DNA of 64,000 nt from Stomoxys calcitrans (lineage: Eukaryota > Arthropoda > Insecta > Diptera > Muscidae): NCBI RefSeq assembly GCF_963082655.1, contig NC_081553.1:187543252-187607251 (forward strand), read 5' to 3'. The stretch's first letter is position 1. Each line of letters begins with the position of its first letter. This document shows positions 43,541 to 54,647 of this stretch, one piece after another. The position numbers were made by a program, and so were the translations under genes. Under the pieces are notes generated by a model. That model was not told the origin of the DNA and searched no databases. It was given only the letters and a program-made list of their open reading frames with translations.

Positions 43541-45376
43541 TGTAAACCACCTTTCGTCATAATTTGGTAAGAAATTCATAATATTATGCCCCCATAGCAG
43601 CTATATCGAGTTATAGTCCGATTTGGACCAAATTCGACCCGGACATTAAATGGTCTAATAAGTACAAGTCATTGTTCAATGTTGTGGAACAAATATTGGT
43701 TTATTGGTAGCCATACGATACGATACTGTGTAAAATTTCGGCGAAATCGAATTATAAATGTGCCTTTTATGGGGCCAAGACTGAAAATAGAGAGATCGGT
43801 CTATATAGCAGCAATATCCAAATCTCAACCGATCTGGGCCAAATTAAAAAAGGCTGTCGAAGGGCCTTACACAACTCACTGTCCAAAATTTCAGCGAAAT
43901 CGGACAATAAATGCGCCTTTTATGGGCGCAAAACCTTAAATCGAGAGATTCGACTATATGGCAGTTATATTCAAATCTGAACAGTCTGGGCCAAATTGAA
44001 GAATGATGTCAAAGGCCCCAACACAACTTACTATCCCAAATTTCAGCGAAATCGAAAAATAAATGAGCTTTTTATGGGCCCAGAACCTTAAATCGAGAGA
44101 TCCGTCTATATGACAGCTTTATTCAAATCTGGACCGATCTGGACCAAATTGCAGAAAGATGCCGACGGGAATACCTCAACTCCTTGTGCCACATTTCGGC
44201 AACGTCGGTCAATAAATGCGACTTTTATGGGCCCAAAACCTTAAATCGAGAGATCGGTCTATATGGCCGCTATATCCAAATCTGGACCGATCTGGGCCAA
44301 ATTAAAGATGAATGTCTACGGCCCTAACATCACCCACTGTACCACATTTCTGCAAAATCGGATAATAAATGTGGCTTTTATGGGTCTAAGACCCTAAATC
44401 GTTGGATCGGTCTATATGACAGCTATATCCAAATCTGGACCGATCTGGGCGTTATTTTAGAAAAATGTCGACGGGAATAACTTTACTCACTATCCCAAAT
44501 TTCGCCGACATCGGACAATAAATGTGCTTTTTGTGGGCCCAAAACCTTAAATCAAGAGATCGGTCTATATGACAGCTTTATTCAAATCTGGACCGATCTG
44601 AACCAAGTTGCAGAAATATGCCAAAGGGCCTAACACAACTTTCTTTCCCAAGTTTCGGCAACTTCGGACAATAAATGCGTTTTTTATGGGGCCAAGACCA
44701 TAAATCGAGAGATCCGTCAATATGGCAGCTATATCCAAATCTGGACCGATCTGGGCCTTATTACAGAAAGATGTCGACGGGAATAACGCAACTCACTGTC
44801 CCAAATTTCAGCAAACTCGGAGAATAAATGTGCCTTTTAAGGGTCTAAGACCCTAAATAGGCGGATCGGTCTATATGACAGCTATATCCAAATCTGAACC
44901 GATCTGGGCCAACTTGAAGATGGATGTCGATGGCCCTAACTCAGCTCACTGCGCCGAATTTCAGCAAAATCAGATAATAAATGGGCCTTTTATGGCTCCA
45001 AAACCTTAAATCGGCGGATCGGTCTATATGACAGCTATATCCAAATCTGTACCGATCTGGGCCAAATTTAAGATGGATGTCGACTGGCCTAACATAACTC
45101 ACTGTACCAAATTTCAGCAAAATCTGATAATAAATGGGCCTTTTATAGCTCCAAAACCTTAAATCGGCGGATCGGTCTTTATGACAGCTATATCCAAATC
45201 TTTGGCGATCTGGACCAAATTGCGGAAAGATGTCGAAGGGCCTAACACAACTCACTGTTCCAAATTTCGGCGACATCGGACAATAAATGCGCCTTTTATG
45301 GGTCCAAAACCTTAAATCGAGAGGTCGGTGTATATGGCAGCTATATCCAAATCTGGACCGATCTGTATAGTATCTA
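43541..45376 (-). mobile_element. 153-B repeat element with tandem 153-bp monomers (copy 2)
   Basis: The head TTGTAAACCACCTTTCGTCA matches 3229. Reverse cores lie at 43808, 43961, 44113, 44266, 44419, 44572, 44725, 44878, 45031, 45184 and 45337. Every spacing is 153 bp except one of 152. The GACGGAC tail present at 5252 is missing, so the element is truncated on the right. Alternating monomer subtypes (…CGAGAGATCGG… versus …CGGCGGATCGG…) are visible. Non-coding. Confidence 0.87.
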
Positions 45377-45480
45377 ATTAGATACAATTTGATCTAAAAT
45401 TTCTCCCAAATTTTCAACTTTTTTACTAGAAATAGCAAAAATTGTCATGACATATTCTACAAAGACATTCCGAAATGTTC
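45377..45480. repeat. Short degenerate AAATTTTC repeat
   Basis: 'AAAATTTCTCCCAAATTTTC' and 'GAAATAGCAAAAATTGTC'. Continues the AT-repeat vocabulary of 43160-43540. Confidence 0.45.
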
Positions 45481-46405
45481 ACCTCCCCCACTGTGCGCCA
45501 ATTCTCATAACAATTTGTTTGTTGGTATTCCGTAAAGGAGGCCACATGAATTCTCCCAAGTACCCACTACACATGTGTGTATACAGCACGCTTAGTTTAA
45601 ATATGCAGCATCCATAACACAGCCTTGCTTTTGTAGTTGCAAAAGAACTTTCGAAATACTTGCTACGCTTGCCACACAATGGAAAATGGTGGAGGAAAAC
45701 TTTTAATATGCCAATTCATATTCAATGAGGCAGTGCTATGCCATTAGAGAATTGCTTTTCTTTTCAATTTTACAAAAAATGCTCTGCCAAAAAATGCAAC
45801 TTTACAAATATGCCCAAAGAATGCTCATTTTATGGTGCATTCCTTTGTTAAGCAGCTCACAGCGCACACACTCTCGCATAACACACAAAGTCATAAACAC
45901 ACTCACACACACTCTATGTACATAACACACCTACATATGTTTAAGCACTAATTTGATTTTCTTCTTTAATCGCATTTGTATGCACCGCAAGTAAAGTCTT
46001 GAGAGAAATGGGGGATTTTTTTTCTTGCCTTTGTTGCTTGAAGCCTGAAATGAATATCGAAATTTGTTTTTGTTTTTTTTTTTTTTGTTTGGCTGCATTC
46101 TATCGATGAGAGTTTTAAAAGAATTTCTTAAGCGAAGAAATTTATCCCTTGAGGGAGTTTGGCAGCGTATGAAAATAGAAGAAGTTTTGTTTTACTTTTA
46201 ATTGCTCACGCTTAAAATTCCCCAAAGGAAAAGGTTTGTGGATTGTTGTTTGCCATGGTAAAAACGACATGGGTGAGCACAAAAATGAACGAACTTGATT
46301 TTTAGAAAGTTGATTATAAATTTCAAAAAGGCATTTAAAATTTTTGAAGTTTGAATAGAAAAATTCTTTGCTGTTGACTATGGATATGGTTGTTGTATGA
46401 GTCGA
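45481..46405. other. Apparently single-copy DNA
   Basis: No gene recognised. There is an AC-rich stretch at 45860-45935 and a T-run at 46065-46087. Short frames (45479-45679 minus, 45725-45925 plus) have no family resemblance. Confidence 0.5.
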
Positions 46406-47285
46406 TTTCAGTCACGTCTCATTAGAATTCATGCGATCGCTACCCCAGTTTCCCAGCACAATCTTGGAATGACGGACCCTAGTATTGCCATCTGGAAGAT
46501 CATGTTACACGGATGGATCAAAGCTAGACGACAGAGAGGGCCTGGGGATCTACATTGAGAACCCAGGCACTGAGATCTCTTTTAGACTGCCTGACCATAA
46601 TACGGTGCTGCAGGCGGAGATCCGGGCGATCACGGAATGCGTGACGTGGTGTGGTACTAACGCGAAGATGTCGAGTGTGAACATCTTTACGGACAGCAAA
46701 ATTGCCATAAGGGCAATAACAGCCCGGACGGTAGGGTCACGAAAAGCCTTCCAGTGTAAGAAGCAGACTAACACCTTCTCTGAGGATAACAAAATCCGCA
46801 TCGTTTAGTTGCCTGGCCATAACGGAGTAAGGGGTAATGAAAGAGCCAGACAACTGCCGTCAATAAACTTTGTTAACCCGAGCCTTTCAGGTCGACTCAG
46901 TCCGATTTAAGGGCGTGGGTGACAAACAGTCGGTAGAACGGCGAAAGCCCTATGGTGTGATCCAGAACGTGAGAGGACGAGGGTATTACTGAAAGGAAGT
47001 AAGAAGGAGGTCAGTATAGCTTTTGATGTCAGAACGGGACACATAGAACACAGTGGTGGCATGTGTAGGGCATGTGGGTGAAGATGATGAGACGTTGGAG
47101 CATTTCCCATGTCATTGTCCGGCTTTCGCGGCTAACAGACATCGATACTTAGGTGCGGACATGAACCAACTTAGGGGAGTGATAGATTTTTCTTCGAGGT
47201 TACTTTTTTGACTTTAGAGCGCACAACAAGCCGATTACTGGCTTAGGTGTATGTCTATGTCTATATTTCAATCTAACCTAGGTTT
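46406..47285 (+). mobile_element. I/LOA-like retrotransposon 3' fragment (RNase H to 3' end)
   Basis: Plus strand: linker end, RNase H (46485-46808 in frame), continuation after a stop (PGHNGVRGNERA, SLSGRLSPI, KALWCDPERERTRVLLKGSK, KKEVSIAFDVRTGHIE, CRACG..R..DVGAFPMS), then a 3' untranslated part containing GCCGATTACTGGCTTAGGTG and ending near 'TTTCAATCTAACCTAGG'. 5'-truncated before the RT. Confidence 0.82.
46485..46808 (+). pseudogene. RNase H domain with intact first three catalytic acids
   Basis: 107-codon frame. SCYTDGSKLD carries the first Asp (about residue 9), LQAEIRAI the Glu (about residue 45) and NIFTDSKIAIRAI the second Asp (about residue 70). The frame stops one codon before LPGHNGVRGNERA, the last conserved block. 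Apart from that stop (IV*LPGH), this is the best-preserved RNase H in the window. Confidence 0.85.
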
Positions 47286-47700
47286 AACTGGCAGTCCGCC
47301 ATCAATTCTCACTTAGACGTTTTCGTCCATTGTGATAGCACAGGAAAAGGAAGACACTCCCAATTTCCCACCAGAAATCGTTAATTTCAAACTTCAGTCT
47401 GTCAGAAAGTTTACCTGCGGTAACGGGCACAATGACATAGACGTCTGTTCTAGCTAGAGAACAGCATGAGACCCAAAATTTGGCTCTCAATAGCCACTTT
47501 GGCCAAAGCCATTGTCTGTATCGCATGCCACATAAAAACAAAGTAAGCTGGAAACACACGCACAAATACAATATAGTCAGAGATGGGCGAACGTTTTAGT
47601 AATCGTTCAGTGAATCTGTTGGTCAATTTGGTCGTCGCACAGCAAGCAGAGGAATGACTCGCCAAGTTTTGTTGATCGGCATAGATATGCACCGTTGTTT
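47286..47700. other. Unassigned spacer
   Basis: GC is slightly higher than the flanks. A minus-strand frame (47302-47571, with KLSDRLKFEINDFWWEIGS) has no recognised domain. It may be part of another LINE, but I cannot support that. Confidence 0.4.
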
Positions 47701-48260
47701 TTATACCCACCACCAAAAGGTGGGGATATACTAATCTAGTCATTCCGTTTGTTATACCTCGAAATCACGATAGTTGTCGAACGCGTAGAGCTAGCTGCTT
47801 GAAATTTTGCACATATACTTTATGTTGATGTAGGTCGTTGGGAATTTCAAATGGGCCATAAAGGTTCAGATTTGGATATAGTTCCCATATAAATCGATCT
47901 CCCGATATGACTTCTTGAGCCCGCAATTTTCATTCGATTTGGCTTTGGATTTGGCACCATTGTACATGTTGTTCTGTTATGGCTTCCAGCGACTTTTCCA
48001 AGTACGCTTCAAATCGCTTAAGAACATGATATAGCTCCCATATAAACCGATCTCCCGATTTGACATCTTGAGCCCTTACAAGTCGCAACTTTTATCCGAT
48101 TTGGCTGAAATTTTGCATTTAGTAATCTGTTATGACTCTCAACAGCTACGCCAAGTACGGTCCAAATCGGTCTATAACTAATATAGCTCCTATATTTTAG
48201 CAAAATCCATTGTGTTCCCAAGATTCGGCTTGCCAGAACTTAGCACGCTTTTAGTTGTTT
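47701..48260 (+). mobile_element. 153-A repeat element, short variant
   Basis: The head is TTATACCCACCACCAAAAGG plus GGGGATATACTAATCTAGTC. Cores of the GATATAGCTCCCATATA subtype lie at 47874, 48028 and 48180. The tail is 'AAGATTCGGCTTGCCAGAAC', where the usual CGGCCCGGCCG hairpin is mutated, then TTAGCACGCTTTTAGTTGTT. The CCGTCTGTC tract is absent. Confidence 0.78.
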
Positions 48261-48327
48261 TTTTAAGTTTTAGCCAAGGTATCGTCGGTTTTGCTGAAAT
48301 TGTGGGACAAATTGTGATCCGTTTGAA

Positions 48328-50000
48328 AATTTTTTATACCCTACACCACTTTTGTAGTACAGGGTATGATAAAATAGTGCATTTTTTTGTAACACCCAGA
48401 TGGAAGATAGATAGACCCAGTAATAAGTATACCGGTCGACTCAGAATCGGTTCAGATTTGGGTATAGCTCTTATATATGATCGTCCGATTTGCAGTAATT
48501 ATGCAATAAAATTGTCATTTGTCAATAGATTCTCTTGAAATTTGGAAGGAAACATTTTTTTTTTTTTTTTGACTCTCGACATTACTTGTGAGTTCCAAAG
48601 AAATCGGTTCAGATTTAGATATAGCTCTCATATATACATATCGTCCGATTTTCACTCATAGTGACACTGCAATCGCATTTATTGACCGATCTTGCCAAAA
48701 TTTAGTGGAACGCTTTCCTCGGTGATTACCACCATATCTAAGAAGTTTGCTCTGAATCAGTTCAGATTTGGATATAGCTCCCATATATATGTTCGTTCAA
48801 TTTTGAAAAATATTGCAATAAAGTGCTCATTTGTTAACCGATTCTCTCGAAATTTGGCAGGAAGAATTTTCTTATGACTCTCAACATTACTGGTGAATTT
48901 CATAGAAATCGGACCAGATTTAGATATAGCTGTCACATATGTATATTGCCCGATTTTCACTTCTAAAGCCACTGCAAATGCATTTATTGGCCAATCTTGC
49001 CAAAACTTTTTACAACGCTTTTTTCTACAACTACCATAATATCTGAAAAGTTTGGTTGAAATTGGTTCAGATTAAGGTATAGCTACCATATATATGTTCG
49101 TCCGATTTTGAGGAATATGGCAATAAAGTGCTCATTTATTATCCGATTCTCTTGAAATTTGGCAGGAAGAATTTTCTTATGACTCTCGACATTAATGGCG
49201 ATTTTCATAGAAATCGGTTCAAACTTAGATATAGCTCTCATGTATATATATCGCCCGATTTTCACTCCTAGAGCCACTGCAAGCGCATTTATTGACTCAT
49301 CTTGCCAAGATTTGGTACAACGCTTTCCTCGACGACTTCCACAATATCTGTAAAGTTTGGTTGAAATCGGTTCAGATGTAAATATAGCTCCCATATATAT
49401 GTTCGTCCGATTTTGAGAAATATTGCAATAAAGTGCTCATTTGTTAACCGATTCTCTCGAAATTTGGCAGGAAGAATTTTCTTATGACTCTCAACATTAC
49501 TGGTGAATTTCATAGAAATCGGACCAGATTTAGATATAGCTGTCACATATGTATATTGCCCGATTTTCACTTCTAAAGCCACTGCAAATGCATTTATTGG
49601 CCAATCTTGCCAAAACTTTGTACAATGCTTTTTTCTACAACTACCATAATATCTGAAAAGTTTGGTTGAAATCGGTTTGGATTTAAATATAGCCCCCATA
49701 TATATGTTCGTCCGATTTTGAGAAATATTGCAATAATGTGCTCATTTGTTAACCGATTCTTTCGAAATTTGGCAGGAAAGATTTTCTTATGACTCTCAAC
49801 ATTACTGGTGAATTTCATAGAAATCGGCCCAGATTTAGATATAGCTGTCACATATGTATATTGCCCGACTTTTACTCCAAGAGCCACTGCAAGCAAATTT
49901 TTTGACCAATCTTGCCAAAATGTTCCGCCACAATTGGTTCCAAGTTGGATATGGCTCCCTTATTATACCTGCAGGGTAGCTGTAGGGTATTATACAGTCA
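48328..50000 (+). mobile_element. 153-C repeat element, 305-bp dimeric monomers
   Basis: The head is TTATACCCTACACCACTTTT plus GTAGTACAGGGTATGATAAA. Cores lie at 48618, 48771, 48923, 49076, 49228, 49381, 49533, 49686 and 49838, alternating 153 and 152 bp, so the higher-order unit is 305 bp. Type 1 has GATATAGCTGTCACATATGT and type 2 has GATATAGCTCCCATATATAT. It ends near CTGCAGGGTAGCTGTAGGGTAT. Shares 'AACCGATTCT..CGAAATTTGG' and 'GAAATCGG.CCAGATTTAGA' blocks with families A and B. Non-coding. Confidence 0.87.
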
Positions 50001-50279
50001 ACACCGCCAAACTTTTGGCCTTCCTTACTGGTTTTTGTTTCGTTTTATGCAAACTGTCCGTTCCGTTCAGGATGTAAAATTTCCGAAAAAAAAAAACAAA
50101 ATTTAGATTTTTTTTTGTAAAATATTTTCTTTATAATATTTTTTTCTTCCAATATGTGTTATTTTCTTTGTTTTAAAGAGCACTAAATGTCGAGCCGAAT
50201 AATGCTGCGAAGTCCTGATGTATATATCATCCAACATATATGCTAATGCCGTCCCAAAATTAACAGACAATAATTCTGA
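50001..50279. other. Spacer, no gene recognised
   Basis: AT-rich with poly-A (50085-50100) and TTTTTTT runs. No repeat identified. Confidence 0.45.
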
Positions 50280-50356
50280 TGTTCTCGTCAGGATTCGAAC
50301 CCAGGCTTTCAGCGTAGTAGGCGGACAGGTTAACCTCTGCGCTACGGTGCCCTTCA
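50280..50356 (-). mobile_element. SINE tRNA-like head only (copy 5)
   Basis: The minus strand has GGCACCGTAGCGCAGAGGTT (A-box region) and GGGTTCGAATCC (B-box), ending at GACGAGAACATC. The body is absent, so this is a truncated SINE or a tRNA-like pseudogene. Confidence 0.75.
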
Positions 50357-51654
50357 GTATACACATTACCCAATTTTGATTTACAGAACCTTTTATCATT
50401 TGTCAACAAAATGGGACTCCTTTTTTAATCCAATTAGGACATTTATCCAATTCGGTTGGGGTTCTTACATGACACTGTCTCCCGTATTCTCTTGTAAAGT
50501 GTTATAAAATCCATGTGAGAGTATATTTTGAAAAAACGCCTTTTTTTCAACTTTTTTCAAGGATAATCGACTTTTTGTGCGACCTTTTTAAAATTTTCAA
50601 CGGTTACCCTGGGTACAGTCAATTGACCAATCCTTAGAGGAAGCATGCTGTTAGCTGCATACCAGTGAAAGGTCGAGTAGGTTACTAATATCCGGGTCAA
50701 GCTGTCTCTTCAGGTTCTTTAAGACTAGATCTAGGCGCACTTGGTCTGCAGTCCTAGAGCAGGCAATGCCTCAGTTTTTCCGCTTTATACGACTCTATAG
50801 GTTATTTTTATACATTTTAGATTATTGAAACAGCTAAAGTTAACGTCATCGAAACTTAGTCCTCATTCCTTTAAAAATCCCCATTCAGAGCACAACATGA
50901 TCTCATGTGAACAGTGCAATTTATTTGATTTTTTCACAAGTTAGATATGTTTTCCCACTCCCTTCAAGAAAGACGGGAATACACCTTTAAAGCTTTATTA
51001 AAATTTCCATAAAGTTAAATCTTTCTCGTAACTCTTTTTACCTTGAAGATAACTCCAACATTTGCACCCACACTCGCACCCACACCCACACATTTGCAAA
51101 CTATGAAATAAAAACAAAACAAGGCAAAACAATAATACTCAAATGAATGTGCATCCTTAAATCCTTTTTTATGCCGGTGTTAACTCGACGAGTGTTTGTT
51201 TGCTAAATCTAAGCTGGATATGTTGCCGTACTTGTCTTCCATAGACAAGTTGTTTTGTTTTGTTATGTTTTTTTTTTCCTGGTTTATGGTGTTCCTCAGA
51301 GTTTCCTTTCGTCTTCTCCTGTGGCAATCACATTGAAAGGTTTTCACATGTGTATACCGAATCGATGATTTCGTTTTATGAGATGTTAGCAGAGTGCATG
51401 TGTAAGGATGGCAAAAGGACCTAGACCAGCAGTATGGGGCCATATTGGCAGATATCTTAGTAGCAGTTTTATAATAGACAACTTAACACCAACGCTCTTT
51501 AAGGTCAATAGCGTTTAAGTAGATGGCAAAAAAATAATAAAAAAAATAGGGAAGTTTCATTGGGTGAGCAGAAGACCATAGAAAGTTGTTAGACATATGA
51601 GCTTTCCCAAAGAAACCTTTGATGGATCCATTTACTTTACTTAATTTAAGTTGG
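50357..51654. other. Apparently single-copy DNA
   Basis: No gene recognised. A CACCCACACTCGCACCCACA tract lies near 51065. The GC-richer 50620-50790 could be an old LINE fragment but has no motif I can defend. Confidence 0.45.
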
Positions 51655-52068
51655 TCATTACAGATCATTTATTCCTCTGGCCGTTCGTAGAATAGATTTC
51701 CAAGCGCCTCGATCTTCTGCGCTTTTTCTCCAATCTCTGTCATCTAGTTTCGAGATGTCTTTCTCCACTTGATCATTCCATCTTAGCTTTGGTCTTCCCC
51801 TTTTGCTTGTTCTATTATGGTAGCCTATAAAAGGCTTCTTCACTGGGGCTTTTCCATTTATTCTGAAAACTTGACCTTGCCAACGTATTTTGATGCGTTG
51901 AACTATGCTATAGTCTTACAGCTCCAGATTTATACCACGCCTATATTCTTCACTAACACAAATTGGTCCATATATTCTACGAAGGATCTTTCTCTCAAAC
52001 ACTCCTCGCACTGCCTCATTTGCTTTCACAAGTACCCATGCTGCGGAGCCATAAAACATCACGAGTAG
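51655..52068 (-). pseudogene. RTE-like retrotransposon, C-terminal end of ORF
   Basis: Minus-strand frames: 51916-52131 gives LLVMFYGSAAWVLVKANEAV, RGVFERKILRRIYGPICVSE; 51658-51843 gives GRPKLRWNDQVEKDISKLDD and EDRGAWKSILRTARG. These are the hallmark C-terminal blocks of RTE-type endonuclease-reverse transcriptase proteins (LYGSEAWVL, RRGRPKxRWxDQVExD, RGAWxxIL). Codons upstream of residue ~5 of the first frame belong to the adjoining plus-strand element. Confidence 0.85.
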
Positions 52069-52079
52069 TATCCAATCCC

Positions 52080-52688
52080 ATGGCAGCCGGTTGTACGCAC
52101 CGGATTGACGCAATGAAATCCTCATCGCCAAGGGCTACCGCCTCAGTGTACGTGTTCATCTTTTTTTCGTCATGGAAGAGGCACATACCGGAGTGCCTTC
52201 TCCGCACGCTTCTGGTCCGTGCCGGGATTGAAAAGAACCCCGGACCCTGGTTCTGTTCGGTTTGCCTGAACCGCCTCCATCAGCGGTCGGTGTCGGTGAG
52301 GTGTAACCGGTGCATGAAGTGGGTACATTTGCGATCTTGCTCTGGCCTCACTTCACTACGGGAGAATAGTCATACTGGTTATGTCGCAAGTTGCTGTCCG
52401 AACATAGCCAGCAGTGGGTCACAAGCGCCGTCGTCGTCGCCTTCTGCGTCCTCGTCGTCGGACTATGTGACCCCCCCGACCTCTCCTGTACGGCAATTTA
52501 CGCAGCGGCAGCATCCCAGCCCCAATATTGCCAGGCCAGTGCCGGGAAGTGTATCGTTTTTGCAGTTAAACTGCAACGGACTCTGTGGCAAGGGCAGATT
52601 GGTCGCAGCGATACAGGAGACAAAGCTGACCAACACCTGCAGCTTGGACAGTTGTCACAGATACAATGTGCTACGTAAGGATCGCTGA
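52080..52688 (+). pseudogene. N-terminal frame: NPGP motif, PHD-like finger, endonuclease start
   Basis: I place the start at 52080 (MAAGCTHRIDAM), not at the ATG upstream at 51963, because the minus-strand relative at 35735 starts the same way (MVAGCTHRMDPM). LLRTLLVRAGIEKNPGP follows near residues 40-56. Then comes WFCSVCLNRLHQRSVSVRCN, RCMKWVHLRSCSGL, a Cys/His array that fits a PHD-type zinc finger (CxxC..CxxC..H..C). A Ser/Pro-rich linker follows, then VSFLQLNCNGL and AAIQETKLT, the first blocks of an EEP-type endonuclease with the catalytic Asn and Glu. The frame stops at LRKDR, and GGGLAFVIHHSVLYRPI continues past the stop. The motif lacks the Asp of a canonical 2A (DxExNPGP). Confidence 0.8.
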
Positions 52689-53580
52689 AGGAATGGAGGT
52701 GGGGGATTGGCCTTCGTGATACACCATTCCGTGCTATATAGACCCATCTCGCCTGCGCATGGCGCTAGTGACCCCTACATGGAGTGCATGGGGATAGCAG
52801 TCAGGTCCGGTATTGCCGAGATAGAGCTATACAACGTGTATCGGTGTACCGCCGTTTGGTAACTGTGTCCCAATTAATGGTCAGGCTTACAATCCCGACA
52901 TAAGTGGGTTAATATCTGGCCACAATCTTCTGGTTCTAGGGGACTTTAATGCGCATCACACTTCTTGGCATTCCCTCCTAGGTAACGACCAGCGTGGCAT
53001 AGCTTTGACAGAGCAGATTGAAAGCTCCACGTTTTGCACGGTGAATGAGGATGCCTCCACTTGGTTTACGAGGAGGTGCAACAGCTCGCCAGACATCTCA
53101 ATTGCATCCCCTGATCTGCTGAGTAACGTAACCTAGCAAGCCGTCATCTCTTTTGGAGTCAGACCACCTCCCCATAATTCTCACCATCGACTGACCACCC
53201 AGTGCAGATTGAAAGCTCCACGTTTTGCACGGTGAATGAGGATGCCTCCACTTGGTTTACGAGGAGGTGCAACAGCTCGCCAGACATCTCCATTGCATCC
53301 CCTGATCTGCTGAGTAACGTAACCTAGCAAGCCGTCATCTCTTTTGGAGTCAGACCACCTCCCCATAATTCTCACCATCGACCGACCACCCAGTGCAGAT
53401 TGAAAGCTCCACGTTTTGCACGGTGAATGAGGATGCCTCCACTTGGTTAACGAGGAGGTGCAACAGCTCGCCAGACATCTCCATTGCATCCCCTGATCTG
53501 CTGAGTAACGTAACCTAGCAAGCCGTCATCTCTTTTGGGGTCAGACCACCTCCCCATAATTCTCACCATCGACCGACCAC
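52689..53580 (+). pseudogene. Endonuclease remainder with a triplicated 191-bp segment
   Basis: Broken frames give GGGLAFVIHHSVLYRPI, then LISGHNLLVLGDFNAHHTSW (the GDFNAHH catalytic block), then RRCNSSPDISIASPDLLSN, then a fragment equivalent to SDHLPIILTID. The segment 53013-53203 is repeated as 53204-53394 and 53395-53580. Because 191 is not a multiple of three, each copy shifts the frame, which alone inactivates the protein. Confidence 0.8.
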
Positions 53581-54095
53581 CCTCTGAGCGCCGGACGTTT
53601 ATTAATCAAATGAAGGCTGGCTTCAGAGAGTATACCAATCGCCGCTTCAGTGAGAGGAAATTCCGAGACATCATTAACGCAGCGGCCGCTCGCTTTATAC
53701 CAGCCGGCCGAATACCTCAAGTGCCCAATTTCCGGCGCAGGCAGTGGTACGCGTACACGAGCGTGATGGGATTCGCGGTATGGACCCCACTAACCACAGA
53801 CTCAGCGAGCTGAGACCACCTCCCCATAATTCTCGCCATCGACCGACCACCCGACTTCATAACCTCTGAGTCCCGGACGTTTATCAATCATATGAAGGCC
53901 GATTGGGCTGGCTTCAGGGAGTATACCAATCGCCGCTTCAGTGAGAGGAAATTTCGAGACATCATTAACGCAGCAGCCGCTCGCTTTATACCAGCCGGTC
54001 GAATACCTCAAGTGCCCAATTTCCCGGCGCAGGCAGTGGTACGCGCTCACAAGCGTGATGGGATTCTTAGTATGGACCCTACTAACCCTAGACTC
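53543..54095 (+). repeat. ~270-bp tandem duplication in EN-RT spacer
   Basis: AGACCACCTCCCCATAATTC starts at 53543 and again at 53813. Both copies encode EYTNRRFSERKFRDIINAAA and RFIPAGRIPQVPNF. The second has two short extra segments (near 53850 and 53900). Confidence 0.85.
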
Positions 54096-54226
54096 AGCGA
54101 GCTGAATCTGGAAATAAACAGGGTTGTCTACGAACATAAGCGGAATTTGTGGCTGGAACACAGCGAGCTGAATCTGGAAATAAACAGGGTTGTCTACGAA
54201 CATAAGCGGAATTTGTGGCTGGAACA
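54095..54226 (+). repeat. 66-bp in-frame tandem duplication
   Basis: CAGCGAGCTGAATCTGGAAA starts at 54095 and at 54161. Each copy encodes the same 22 residues (SELNLEINRVVYEHKRN…), so the frame 53892-54341 stays open across it. Confidence 0.92.
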
Positions 54227-54394
54227 ATGTAACTTAGGCACCGGCATAGGCAAACTGTGGTCTACTGTTAAGTCACTCTCGAACCCCGGTAGACGGGATG
54301 ATAGGACCTCAGTCAATTTTTGGCGAAATAACCGTGACTGATCCGAAGAGATACGCCAGGTTGTTCAAACGTTCATTTTAATATGCATCCCAAG

Positions 54395-54420
54395 GGAGAG
54401 AGAGAGAGAGAGGAGAAGGA
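54395..54420. repeat. (GA)n tract inside retrotransposon
   Basis: A GGGAGAGAGAGAGAGAGAGG run breaks the coding spacer just before the RT. Confidence 0.85.
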
Positions 54421-54647
54421 GGACAGCCATTCGCCGTATTCGTGGTCTCCGAGCCTATGAGCAGCCATCACAATTTACCGTGGGCGAAGTTACGAATGTC
54501 ATCCGTGGCGCCAAATCATCTAAGTCTTTGGGCCCCGACGGAATCTCTACATTGATGTTGAAGAATCTGGATTCACCTGGAGTTGAGTACCTTAGCACTG
54601 TCCTCAACCTGTCATTGAGCACTCTTATAGTTCCCGATGTCTGAAAA

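Noticed and set aside
47302..47571. Minus-strand 89-codon frame as a gene
   Set aside because: No recognisable motif, an overlapping competing frame at 47450-47743, and position between a LINE 3' end and a 153-A element.
49289..49896. Minus-strand frames with ISKSGPISMKFTSNVESHKK repeats
   Set aside because: Peptide repeats follow the DNA period of family 153-C and have no independent support.
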